A stretch of 50,661 nucleotides of DNA from Emcibacter sp. (lineage in GTDB: Bacteria; Pseudomonadota; Alphaproteobacteria; Sphingomonadales; Emcibacteraceae): assembly GCA_021774875.1 (NCBI GenBank), contig JAJFIP010000328.1:1-50661 (forward strand), written 5' to 3'. Position numbers and translations under genes: made by a program. Below are positions 29,949 to 39,415 of the stretch, in pieces. A model generated the notes under the pieces. The model was not told the origin of the DNA. It did not search any database and was given only the letters and a program-made list of their open reading frames with translations. How positions within the stretch are numbered: the first letter of the stretch is position 1; the number at the start of each line of letters is the position of its first letter.

Positions 29949-31265
29949 CAGCCCCAAAGCAAATAACCCTATGGCCAATATGGCCCCGATAAAGGGGATT
30001 ACCACCGTCAGCGCTGCCACCGGCAGATAGGCCGATCGGTGGGTCTCGCCACAGATGGCACGGATGGTGGTCACCACATAACCATTATGAGGCAGGCTGT
30101 CCAAGCCACCGGACGTGATGGCTATCACCCTATGCAGGGCATCCGGATCAACTCCCGCTTCCAGATAATGGGGGGCAATCAGGGGCAATGCGATTGCCTG
30201 ACCACCCGATGCTGACCCGGTGAGGGCGACAATAACACTGATCGCCACCGCCGCTCCGATCAACCCATTGCCGGGAATAGCTGTCATATAGGCCAAAGCC
30301 TCATGAAAAGCCGGGGTCAGTTTGGCTATGCTTCCAAAGCCCACCACGGCACAGGTATTGGAAATAGCAATCAAAGCCCCGAAGGTAGCCGATGATAATG
30401 CCAGCCCAAGATTATTAAATTGCTTCCAGTATATGATAATGCCGAGCACAAGCCCGACCAGCAGTGCCACCACAAGTGAGGATTTGCCATAATGCAATAT
30501 CACACTGAAATAGAAAGATGTCCCCAGCACGCTCACCAGAGGAATCAGACCCAGAAAAGGATTGGGCAGATTGTCATAGGTTTTATGTTCAGGATCGTCA
30601 TCGCGTTCGTCATAACATTCCCCACTCGCCACCGCCCGCTTCATCATTTTCTCAAACCACCAGATGCCGGTCGAAGCCATAAAGAGCGCGACAAATATGC
30701 TGACCTGCCAGCCAGCAAACTGCGTCGTGCCCAGATATTCCATTGGCAGAAAATTCTGGATTTCCACCGACCCCGCCGAAGTCATGGTGAAGGTGACAGA
30801 GCCAAAGGCCAGTGCGGCGGGAATGAACCGCCTGGGCAGGTTGGCTTCCTTGAACAGGCTCAGGGCCATGGGAAAGACTGAAAAGGCGACCACAAAAACG
30901 CTGACCCCCCCGTAGGTCAATATGCCGCAGGCCATGATCACCGCCAGGGCCGCATGTCTCATGCCCAGCTTTTGCACGACCCAATGGGCAACACTGTCCG
31001 CCGCTCCGCTGTCCTCCATCACTTTACCGAACATAGCCCCGAGCAAAAAGACAATGAACCAGTCCCTGAGAAAACCAGCAAAGCCCGTCATATAGCTGAC
31101 CGTAAAATTCGCCCCGCCATCGGCCATGGGCGGCATAAGAGGGATGCCCCCGCACAGAGCCACCAGAAGCGCACATAGCGGCGCCGCTATTAAAATATTC
31201 ATACCCCTGATTGTCAATATAATGAGAAGCAACAGCCCCCCGATCAACCCTATTATACTAAGCAT
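29946..31265 (-). CDS. GntP-family permease
   Basis: AMFGKVMEDSGAADSVAHWVVQKLGMRHAALAVIMACGILTYGGVSVFVVAFSVFPMALSLFKEANLPRRFIPAALAFGS; long polytopic protein. Confidence 0.9.
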   Translation of the reverse strand: MLSIIGLIGGLLLLIILTIRGMNILIAAPLCALLVALCGGIPLMPPMADGGANFTVSYMTGFAGFLRDWFIVFLLGAMFGKVMEDSGAADSVAHWVVQKLGMRHAALAVIMACGILTYGGVSVFVVAFSVFPMALSLFKEANLPRRFIPAALAFGSVTFTMTSAGSVEIQNFLPMEYLGTTQFAGWQVSIFVALFMASTGIWWFEKMMKRAVASGECYDERDDDPEHKTYDNLPNPFLGLIPLVSVLGTSFYFSVILHYGKSSLVVALLVGLVLGIIIYWKQFNNLGLALSSATFGALIAISNTCAVVGFGSIAKLTPAFHEALAYMTAIPGNGLIGAAVAISVIVALTGSASGGQAIALPLIAPHYLEAGVDPDALHRVIAITSGGLDSLPHNGYVVTTIRAICGETHRSAYLPVAALTVVIPFIGAILAIGLFALGL

Positions 31266-31485
31266 TATTTTACCTCTACTCTTGCCCTGGTCGTGGATTT
31301 GGTTTATTGTGAAATTCTAATATATATGATATGGTTTTATGGGTATCTTTCACTGAAAAGTTACAAATTGTGAATAGCCCATGGTTTGCGTTAACCATAT
31401 AATTAATCAATTAATAACTATTATATTTTACACTTAGTTAACATAAAAAAGATGTCCTAACAATTGCGCTTATTGCAATATATGG

Positions 31486-31558
31486 GGAGGGAAGTCGCGT
31501 AAACCGCTGATTTTCCTTTTGCTGAACTGGACACAGCATGTTTGCGACGCTTCCCTTC
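31486..31558 (+). other. Bulged stem-loop in the leader upstream of prkA (candidate structured 5' UTR or sRNA)
   Basis: GGGAAG/CTTCCC, TCGC/GCGA and AAAC/GTTT stack with compensating 2-nt bulges; about 100 nt upstream of the prkA ATG. Confidence 0.4.
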
Positions 31559-31661
31559 TGACTATGTCAGAACAGAGTTCGAGCATTTGTCACTTCCGCT
31601 CGCCATAGTATTTTCTGTACTGACCTGTACCTTCTAAACCCACTATGTCAAGGAGTTGCCC

Positions 31662-33608
31662 ATGTCTGCCGCTGAAAATATCTTCGATCTATATTCTAGC
31701 CAATATGACGAACAAAAAGAATCCGAACTTTCCTTAAGAGAATATCTAAGGGGGTGTCGTGAAGACCCCATGATGTATGCGACAGCTGCTGAACGTATGA
31801 TCAAGGCCATAGGTGAGCCGGAAATGCTTGATACATCACGGGAAGACAGATTCGGGCGTATATTCATGAATCGAACTATTAAACAATATAAGGGGTTCGA
31901 GGAATTTTACGGCATGGAAGAAACCATTGAACGCATGGTTGGCTTCTTTAAACATGCTTCTCAGGGACTGGAAGAAAGAAAACAGGTTCTATATCTGCTC
32001 GGGCCAGTGGGTGGCGGCAAATCATCGCTGGCAGAGCGGCTGAAAGAAATAATGGAAAAAGAGCCCATCTATGTGCTCAAGGCTGGCGACCAAATCAGTC
32101 CGATCTTTGAATCACCGCTCGGATTGTTTAACCCGGAAACCATGGGCGATATGCTTGAGGAAAAATATGGCATTGCCAAGCACCGCCTGACCGGCCTGAT
32201 GTCGCCGTGGGCGTTAAAAAGACTGGATGAATTTGGCGGCGATATTTCCAAATTCACCGTGGTCAAAATTCATCCGTCCAAACTGCGGCAGATATGTATT
32301 GCCAAGACAGAACCCGGTGACGATAATAATCAGGATATTTCTACACTTGTCGGCAAGGTGGACATCCGCAAGCTGGAATATTTCTCACAAAGTGACACTG
32401 ATGCCTATTCCTATAGCGGTGGGTTGAATACAGCAACTCAGGGCATTCTGGAATTTGTCGAGATGTTCAAGGCCCCGATCAAAATGCTCCACCCCCTGCT
32501 GACCGCCACTCAGGAAGGCAATTATATCGGCACGGAAAATATGGGTGCGATTCCGTTTCAGGGCATTATTCTTGCCCATTCAAATGAATCCGAATGGCAA
32601 ACCTTCAAGAACAATAAGAATAATGAAGCCTTTATTGACCGGGTTTATGTGATCAAGGTTCCCTATTGCCTGCGGTCCAATGAAGAAAGTCTTATCTATC
32701 AAAAACTGCTCAATACCTCGGAGCTGGATAAAACCCATTGTGCGCCTGGAACCTTGGATATGATGGCCCGCTTCAGTATCCTGACGCGGCTGAAAGAACA
32801 TGAAAATTCCAATCTTTATTCCAAAATGCGGGTCTATAACGGGGAAAATTTAAGAGATGTGGACCCCAAAGCCAAACCCATGCAGGAATATAAGGATGCT
32901 GCCGGGGTTAATGAAGGCATGGACGGTATATCCACCCGATTTGCCTTTAAAGTACTGGCGGAAACCTTCAACTATGACACTTTTGAGGTTGCTGCCGATC
33001 CGGTGCATCTGATGTATGTGCTGGAACAGGCCCTGCTTCGTGAACAATTACCAGAAGAAGTGGAAAAGAGTTATCTCAATTTCATCAAAGGCGATCTTGC
33101 CCCGCGCTACGCTGAATTTATCGGCAATGAAATACAGAAAGCTTATCTGGAATCCTACGGTGATTTTGGTCAAAATCTGTTTGACCGTTATATTTCATAC
33201 GCGGATTCCTGGATAGAAGGTCATGACTTCAAAGACCCTGATACCGGACAATTGCTAAATAGTAAAATCCTGGATCAGGAACTTTCCCAGATTGAAAAAC
33301 CAGCTGGCATTTCCAATCCAAAAGATTTCCGTAATGAGGTAGTGAAATTTGCCCTTCGCGCCCGGGCCAATAATGCGGGCAAGAATCCAAAATGGACCTC
33401 CTATGAAAAACTGCGGCAAGTGATTGAAAAACGCATGTTCAGCAGTGTGGAAGACCTGCTGCCAGTGATCAGCTTTGGCTCCAAGAAAGATAAGGATACC
33501 GAAAGCAAGCATCATGAGTTTGTCTCACGGCTCACCGAGCGCGGCTATAGCGAACGACAGGTCCATAGGCTAGTTGAGTGGTATATGCGCGTCAATAAAG
33601 CGGGTTAG
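31662..33608 (+). CDS. prkA: PrkA family serine protein kinase (YeaG)
   Basis: YLLGPVGGGKSSLAERLKEIME; PIYVLKAGDQISPIFESPLGLF; RPSK-like C-terminus. ORF track start 31656; ATG 31662 (MSAAENIF) follows AAGGAG. Confidence 0.95.
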   Translation: MSAAENIFDLYSSQYDEQKESELSLREYLRGCREDPMMYATAAERMIKAIGEPEMLDTSREDRFGRIFMNRTIKQYKGFEEFYGMEETIERMVGFFKHASQGLEERKQVLYLLGPVGGGKSSLAERLKEIMEKEPIYVLKAGDQISPIFESPLGLFNPETMGDMLEEKYGIAKHRLTGLMSPWALKRLDEFGGDISKFTVVKIHPSKLRQICIAKTEPGDDNNQDISTLVGKVDIRKLEYFSQSDTDAYSYSGGLNTATQGILEFVEMFKAPIKMLHPLLTATQEGNYIGTENMGAIPFQGIILAHSNESEWQTFKNNKNNEAFIDRVYVIKVPYCLRSNEESLIYQKLLNTSELDKTHCAPGTLDMMARFSILTRLKEHENSNLYSKMRVYNGENLRDVDPKAKPMQEYKDAAGVNEGMDGISTRFAFKVLAETFNYDTFEVAADPVHLMYVLEQALLREQLPEEVEKSYLNFIKGDLAPRYAEFIGNEIQKAYLESYGDFGQNLFDRYISYADSWIEGHDFKDPDTGQLLNSKILDQELSQIEKPAGISNPKDFRNEVVKFALRARANNAGKNPKWTSYEKLRQVIEKRMFSSVEDLLPVISFGSKKDKDTESKHHEFVSRLTERGYSERQVHRLVEWYMRVNKAG

Positions 33609-33629
33609 TTTTAGTGGAGTTACAAGAGT

Positions 33630-34949
33630 ATGATGCATATCATCGACAGAAGGCTAAACCCAAAAGGCAAAAGTCTGTCCAATCGCCAGCGCTTCATTGA
33701 TCGGGCTAAAAAGCAGATCAAGCGGGCTGTGGATGATGCTATCAAAAATCGTAAAATCAGCAATACGGAGGGCGGGGAACGGATAAAAATTCCCTCCGAC
33801 GGGCTTAATGAACCGCGCTTTATGGGGGATATAAAAAAGGGCAGGCGTGACCGGGTCATGCCGGGAAACAGGGACTTTATGCCCGGCGACAAGATCAAGC
33901 GGCCCCCGCCCCAGGGACAGGGACAGGGGGGGCGCGAAGCCAGTGAGGATGGCGAGGGCGAAGACAGCTTCCAGTTTACCCTGACCCGGGATGAATTTCT
34001 CGATATTTTCTTTGAAGATATGGCCCTGCCCGACTTTGTCAAAAAGTCGATCCGGGAAGAGGTCACCCATGAGTTTCAGCGTGCCGGATATATCAAACAG
34101 GGCTCGCCCAGCAATCTCAACCTGAAGCTTACCATGAAAAACAGCCTTGCCCGCCGCCTGTGTCTGCGCCGGCCCCGCGATGAAGAACTAGAAGAACTGG
34201 AAGACCAAATTACGACTTTGCGCAAAAAAACCAACCCGACTATAAAGCAGCAAAAAAAACTGGTTGCCCTGCTGGAAGAATTGGAAAATAAAAAAAGTAA
34301 ACGCCGGGTCGTGCCTTATATTGATCCGCTGGATGTGCGTTATTCCAGCTTTAACGAGGTGGAAAAGCCAAATACCCATGCGGTCATGTTTTGCCTGATG
34401 GATGTGTCAGGCTCCATGGGAGAAGTTCACAAGGAACTGGCAAAACGTTTTTTCATGCTGCTGCATCTGTTTCTGACCCGGCAATATAGCAAGGTTGATG
34501 TGATATTTATCCGTCATACTCATCTGGCCAGTGAAGTGGATGAAGAAACCTTCTTCCATTCGCGCGAGACTGGCGGCACCATTGTTTCCACTGCCCTCGA
34601 AGTTATGCAGAAAATAATCAAAGACCGCTACCCGCCGGAAGACTGGAACATCTATGCCGCCCAGGCCTCTGACGGGGACAACCTGAATAGCGACAATGCC
34701 CACTGCCAGCAGATATTGACCCAGGAATTACTACCCCTGTGTCAGTATTTCGCCTATGTGGAAGTCTGGGACAGCCATGAAGCCGAAATGTTTCCCGACG
34801 ATAATAACGTCACCCGCCTGTGGCAGACCTATGATGCGATCCGGCAAACCCATGAGAATTTTGCGGTAAAAAAAGTCACCCGGCCAGAGGATATATTTCC
34901 GGTTCTACATGATCTTTTTGCCAAGGACAAGAAAAGCGAGGTCGCTTGA
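33630..34949 (+). CDS. YeaH/YhbH family protein (DUF444)
   Basis: MHIIDRRLNPKGKSLSNRQRFIDRAKKQIKRAV; MFCLMDVSGSMGEVHKELAKRFFMLLHLFL (VWA-like). Confidence 0.95.
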   Translation: MMHIIDRRLNPKGKSLSNRQRFIDRAKKQIKRAVDDAIKNRKISNTEGGERIKIPSDGLNEPRFMGDIKKGRRDRVMPGNRDFMPGDKIKRPPPQGQGQGGREASEDGEGEDSFQFTLTRDEFLDIFFEDMALPDFVKKSIREEVTHEFQRAGYIKQGSPSNLNLKLTMKNSLARRLCLRRPRDEELEELEDQITTLRKKTNPTIKQQKKLVALLEELENKKSKRRVVPYIDPLDVRYSSFNEVEKPNTHAVMFCLMDVSGSMGEVHKELAKRFFMLLHLFLTRQYSKVDVIFIRHTHLASEVDEETFFHSRETGGTIVSTALEVMQKIIKDRYPPEDWNIYAAQASDGDNLNSDNAHCQQILTQELLPLCQYFAYVEVWDSHEAEMFPDDNNVTRLWQTYDAIRQTHENFAVKKVTRPEDIFPVLHDLFAKDKKSEVA

Positions 34950-36520
34950 TGGCTAAAGCAAAAACAAAAGCCAGTGCGAAAAATAAAGCCAGTGCGAAAA
35001 ACAAAGCTCGTAAACCATTATTTGATGGGGCGCAATGGGATTATGCCTCGGTTGACAAAACCTTTCAGGCTATCCAGAAAATCGCCATTGATGAAATGGG
35101 CCTTGATATTTATCCCACCCAGATTGAAGTTATTACTTCTGAGCAGATGCTGGACGCCTATTCCTCTATAGGCATGCCGCTCATGTATAATCACTGGTCT
35201 TTTGGCAAAAGCTTTGTCCGCGATGAAGCCAGTTATCGCAAGGGATATAGCGGCTTGGCTTACGAAATTGTCATCAATTCAAACCCCTGCATCTGCTATA
35301 TTATGGAAGAAAACTCCATGACCATGCAGGCCCTTGTCATGGCCCATGCTGCCTTTGGTCATAATCATTTTTTCAAGAACAACCATCTGTTCAAGCAATG
35401 GACCGATGCCAATGCCATTTTGGATTATCTGCAATTTGCCAAAAATTATATCGCCAAATGTGAGGAAAGATACGGCCAGAAAGAGGTGGAAAGGATACTG
35501 GATTCAGCCCATGCCCTGCGTGATCAGGGGGTGGACAGATTCACCCGCCGGCAAAAACTGGATAATGCCGCCCTGCGCCAGAGAGAATTGGACCGGGAAG
35601 AATATGAGCGCTCCCAATATAGTGAATTATGGCGCACTTTGCCGGAAACCAAATCCAAAGATACTCAGGAAATTGATCTGATTGAGCGGGAGCTGGCTCA
35701 AAAACTTGGTCTGCCGGAGTCCAATCTGCTGTAATTTCTGGAAAAACACAGCCCTGCTCTGGATAACTGGCAGCGGGAAATACTGCGGATTGTCCGATCG
35801 GTGGCACAATATTTCTATCCCCAGCGGCAAACCAAGCTGATGAACGAAGGCTGCGCCTGCTTTGTCCATTATCATATCATGAACCGGCTATATGACACGG
35901 GCCAGATCACCGAAGGAGCCATGCTTGAATTCATTGATTTTCATACCAGTGTTGTTTCTCAACCCGATTTCGACAGCCGCTATTTTTCCGGTATTAACCC
36001 CTATGCCCTGGGCTTTGCCATGATGAAAGATATTGAACGCATATGTGAGAATGCAACCGATGAGGACCGGGAATGGTTTCCCGATATAGCCGGCAATAAT
36101 AAGCCCATTGAAACTCTAAAAGAAGCCTGGGAAAATTTCCGGGACGAAAGCTTTATCCTGCAATATCTCAGCCCCCACCTGATGCGGGAGTTTCGCCTCT
36201 TTAACCTGAATGATGATACCTCAAAACCCCATTATCTTGTTGATGCTATCCATAACAAGCGCGGCTATAATGACGTGCGTAGTGCCCTCGCCTCCCAATA
36301 TTCCGTGGCCAGCCTTGATCTGGATATTCAGGTAACCAATGTGGATCTTACGGGTAATCGGTCTATGATACTGACCCACAATATGACCACTGGCATGACG
36401 CTGGAAGAAAAGCAGGCCGATATGGTCCTCGCCCATATCAGACGTCTTTGGGGTTACGATGTGACCCTGAACAGCGTTGATCCCAATAGTGACAAAGTCA
36501 AAAAAACTTATTCTGGTTGA
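34946..36520 (+). pseudogene. SpoVR family protein interrupted by an in-frame TAA (35732-35734)
   Basis: ORFs 34946-35734 and 35801-36520 are in the same frame. Translation through the stop gives PESNLL*FLEKHSPALDNWQREILRIVRSVAQYFYPQRQTKLMNEGCACFVHY, contiguous SpoVR sequence. Confidence 0.85.
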
Positions 36521-36885
36521 TTCTGGACAGGCTGGCGTTTGTGGCGCAGGTAACATATTCCCAAAAGCATAACGACAATCACTATGGCCCTAAGTGACAG
36601 GGTAAAATTATCATGTAATAGATGAAGTGTGGCACTGGTCAACATTATCAACACCAGAAGAGACCCCCCGGCCACGGTCAGTCTCGGAATGGTCAGCATC
36701 AAGCCGCCCATACATTCAACCACACCCACGGCTATTAACAGATTAGCGGGGATACCCAAGGACTCAAACTGGGTAACCTGATAAGAAGTTCCGATAATCT
36801 TGCTAACACCATTGTAAAAAAATACAATCGCCAGAACCAGGCTCAATGCCCATAAGATAACTTCAATAAATCGGTCGCCGCTCAT
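36508..36885 (-). CDS. DoxX-like family membrane protein
   Basis: ILWALSLVLAIVFFYNGVSKIIG...FESLGIPANLLIAVGVVECMGGLMLTIPRLTVAGG. Confidence 0.8.
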   Translation of the reverse strand: MSGDRFIEVILWALSLVLAIVFFYNGVSKIIGTSYQVTQFESLGIPANLLIAVGVVECMGGLMLTIPRLTVAGGSLLVLIMLTSATLHLLHDNFTLSLRAIVIVVMLLGICYLRHKRQPVQNQPE

Positions 36886-36964
36886 TGCATCCCACCTTTA
36901 CCGGTCTAATATTCTGAACCACATACTGCGGCCACTGTAGAAAGAATCCCGTCAAAGATCAAAT

Positions 36965-37522
36965 TTATCTTTTGCCGGCCCTGATCACCACTTCCATAAA
37001 GACCTGCGCTCCGACAGAGGACAGATCGCGCCATGCCCCCTGTCCGACACCGTAATTCAGACGATTAAGTTCCATCCTGCCCTTGATTGCCGCCTGTTGC
37101 CCGTCATATTCCGAAAGCGTGAAAGTGAGTGTCTCAGACCTGGTAATATCACGCAGCGTCAGATCCCCTGTTACCTGATAATCTGTACCACCAAGATGCT
37201 TGAAAGCATGACTGACAAATTGGGCGGTTGGATAGCGGGCAACATCAAACCAGTCCTTTTTCATAAGATTTTCCGCCACATCACTGTAGAAGGCCTCAAT
37301 ATGGTTTAAATCGATCAGGATATTAACCCGGCTTTTATCCAGTAGCTCAGGATCGAATATTATTTCGCCAGAAAATTTTGTGAATTCACCCTCAGCAGGG
37401 CTGCCCTCTATAATAACAGAAAATCTGATGAAGCTGTCATTGTCAATAATTTGCCACTCCATATCCGGTGCCGGGGAAAAACCCCCCAGCATCAACCAGA
37501 TAAAAACAAAATATCTTTTCAT
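36965..37522 (-). CDS. YceI family protein
   Basis: SFIRFSVIIEGSPAEGEFTKFSGEIIFDPELLDKSRVNILIDLNHIEAFYSDVAENLMKKDWFDVARYPTAQFVS. Confidence 0.9.
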   Translation of the reverse strand: MKRYFVFIWLMLGGFSPAPDMEWQIIDNDSFIRFSVIIEGSPAEGEFTKFSGEIIFDPELLDKSRVNILIDLNHIEAFYSDVAENLMKKDWFDVARYPTAQFVSHAFKHLGGTDYQVTGDLTLRDITRSETLTFTLSEYDGQQAAIKGRMELNRLNYGVGQGAWRDLSSVGAQVFMEVVIRAGKR

Positions 37523-37528
37523 TATCGG

Positions 37529-38098
37529 TTATTCTGATTTTTTGGGCCGTAGAGACATTCTTTCCATCACATCATCCTTGCGCACATAATGGTGAAATAA
37601 TGCTGCCGCCACATGAATGAAAAACGCGACAACCAGAAGCAGTGCTGCTATTTCATGGGCTTCGTGAAAAATATCGCCCATAGCCTTATCCTTGTCGGCC
37701 AGCGCGGGAAGCTCAAGCCCAAAGAATTTTACGGGCCGTCCGGCATAGGAACTCATCAGCCAGCCGAACAGGGGCTGGGCAAACATGATGACATACAGCA
37801 GCATATGCATGGCGTGGGCGCTCAAATTTTCAATCTTGCTCATTGTGTCGGGCATTTTCGGAACCGGGTTGATCATGCGCCAGCCCAGTCGGAAGATAAC
37901 AAGCACAAGTATTAATATGCCAAAGGATTTATGGTAATCATAAAGGCCAAATTTATAGCCCATCTGCGCCGGCGTATCTGCAGGCAGTTCATGCATATAG
38001 CTGCCGAGCAGCACCATTCCCAATAACAGCAGGAACATACCCCAGTGAAAAGCCTTGGCAATATTGCCATATGAAGTATCTGTATTTTTGATAGCCAT
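37529..38098 (-). CDS. Cytochrome b561 family protein
   Basis: IAKAFHWGMFLLLLGMVLLGSYM; YDYHKSFGILILVLVIFRLGWR; HEAHEIAALLLVVAFFIHVAAALFHHYVRKDDVMERM. Confidence 0.93.
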   Translation of the reverse strand: MAIKNTDTSYGNIAKAFHWGMFLLLLGMVLLGSYMHELPADTPAQMGYKFGLYDYHKSFGILILVLVIFRLGWRMINPVPKMPDTMSKIENLSAHAMHMLLYVIMFAQPLFGWLMSSYAGRPVKFFGLELPALADKDKAMGDIFHEAHEIAALLLVVAFFIHVAAALFHHYVRKDDVMERMSLRPKKSE

Positions 38099-38120
38099 TT
38101 TTATCCCTTTTTATTTTTCG

Positions 38121-38714
38121 TTACTGATCGATCAAAGCCTCTGCCTCAATTCTTATAATGACGTCATCGCTCACCAGAGGCAGATATTTTTTCATGCCCC
38201 ATCGGGACCGCTTTACAGTAGTCTTGACAGAAAATCCGGTCCGCATAATATTTTTCTGAATATCCATAGCCCGCTTATTGAACCGCACTTTCAATGTTAA
38301 GGCTTTTGTTACCCCGAGCAAAGTAAAGTTTCCGTCAACAGTGGCTCTGTTATCCTCAATCAGTGTGACTTTTGTGCTGGTAAAGCTGGCCGTCGGATAT
38401 TTCTTCACATTAAAGAACTCATCACTTTTCAGATGCTCATCAAATTTTGGTAATCCGGTCATAATGCTTGCTGTCTTGAAGGTAATCCTGACTGAACTCT
38501 GGTCCGGATTGTCATGATTCAGAATAATCTGCCCGTCAAAATCCATGAATTGGCCCATGGAATTAGAAAATCCGATGTGATTGACAAACCACATAATATT
38601 AGTATGGGACTTGTCAAAGTGGTAGGTTTCTATGCCTGTTGCAGCCTGAGACATCTGGAAATTGAACAGCGTAAATATAGCCACAACTACCATCAGGGAA
38701 TATCTGATCATCAT
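38121..38714 (-). CDS. YceI family protein (second copy)
   Basis: YHFDKSHTNIMWFVNHIGFSNSMGQFMDFDGQIILNHDNPDQSSVRITFKTASIMTG; start at ATG 38714 avoids overlap with upstream gene. Confidence 0.92.
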   Translation of the reverse strand: MMIRYSLMVVVAIFTLFNFQMSQAATGIETYHFDKSHTNIMWFVNHIGFSNSMGQFMDFDGQIILNHDNPDQSSVRITFKTASIMTGLPKFDEHLKSDEFFNVKKYPTASFTSTKVTLIEDNRATVDGNFTLLGVTKALTLKVRFNKRAMDIQKNIMRTGFSVKTTVKRSRWGMKKYLPLVSDDVIIRIEAEALIDQ

Positions 38715-38718
38715 CGCT

Positions 38719-38979
38719 TCAGTTCTTCCGTTTAAATTTATCCTTAATGGTCGACAGATTGGTAAATACCCATACTGGCACCACAATAATCGCCCCCAGA
38801 AGGACATATTTCCCGCCCCATTGAAAAACACTTACCGCAGCATCATAAATCCTGCCCAATGTTTCCGGAATATCATGAATAAGATCTGCCGGGCTGATCT
38901 CAAAATAATCCAGTGCCAGACCGACAAGAAGCGATGCTATCAGGAGTTTCCAGATAATATGAAATGTAGATTTATTCAT
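38719..38979 (-). CDS. Small membrane protein (DUF6460-like)
   Basis: KLLIASLLVGLALDYFEISPADLIHDIPETLGRIYDAAVSVFQWGGKYVLLGAIIVVPVW. Confidence 0.6.
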   Translation of the reverse strand: MNKSTFHIIWKLLIASLLVGLALDYFEISPADLIHDIPETLGRIYDAAVSVFQWGGKYVLLGAIIVVPVWVFTNLSTIKDKFKRKN

Positions 38980-38982
38980 CCG

Positions 38983-39315
38983 TCACTCCTGTTGGCTCTG
39001 CTGTTGAAATATTTCTTCTTCCATATCATACCGCAATTGTTTTACCAGAATCTCCACTGCATTATTTTGTTCATGGGTCAGAGTTCTGGTGGCAGACAGA
39101 AGTGCCAGCTTGTTCATGGCAGTCTGGTATTTCTGCTCTTTTGCTTCCGCAAGTATGGTGGCAACATGCTGTTGCATTTCAGGACTTTCATTCCTGAAAC
39201 TATAGGTCAGGCGATCCTGATCATGGGTTTTTTCAGTCTCTCCACATGACGAAACGACGATAAAGACCAGCAGACCCAGCGCCAGTATTGCGATTTTTCC
39301 AAACATGTTCACCAT
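38983..39315 (-). CDS. Hypothetical small lipoprotein
   Basis: Hydrophobic N-terminus followed by VSSCGE (lipobox-like); directly upstream of the YceI/b561 cluster. Confidence 0.65.
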   Translation of the reverse strand: MVNMFGKIAILALGLLVFIVVSSCGETEKTHDQDRLTYSFRNESPEMQQHVATILAEAKEQKYQTAMNKLALLSATRTLTHEQNNAVEILVKQLRYDMEEEIFQQQSQQE

Positions 39316-39353
39316 CTTTTCCGTTTTGATTATACAGATTAATCTCTATGACA

Positions 39354-39392
39354 CAAAAAAACAATCCCCGGCAGCATCATACTACCGGGGAT
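39354..39392 (-). terminator. Intrinsic terminator downstream of paaN
   Basis: Minus strand ATCCCCGGTAG-tatgatg-CTGCCGGGGAT followed by TGTTTTTTT. Confidence 0.85.
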
Positions 39393-39415
39393 ATATATTT
39401 AAGACTGAATTGAAA

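Noticed and set aside
33620-34070. Two overlapping minus-strand ORFs inside the yeaH gene
   Set aside because: Antisense to a conserved DUF444 gene; low-complexity Pro/Ser/Arg composition.
34946-36520. Recoding (UAA reassigned) as explanation for the split spoVR
   Set aside because: The many other genes in the window end normally and use no internal UAA, so reassignment is unlikely; mutation or error is simpler.
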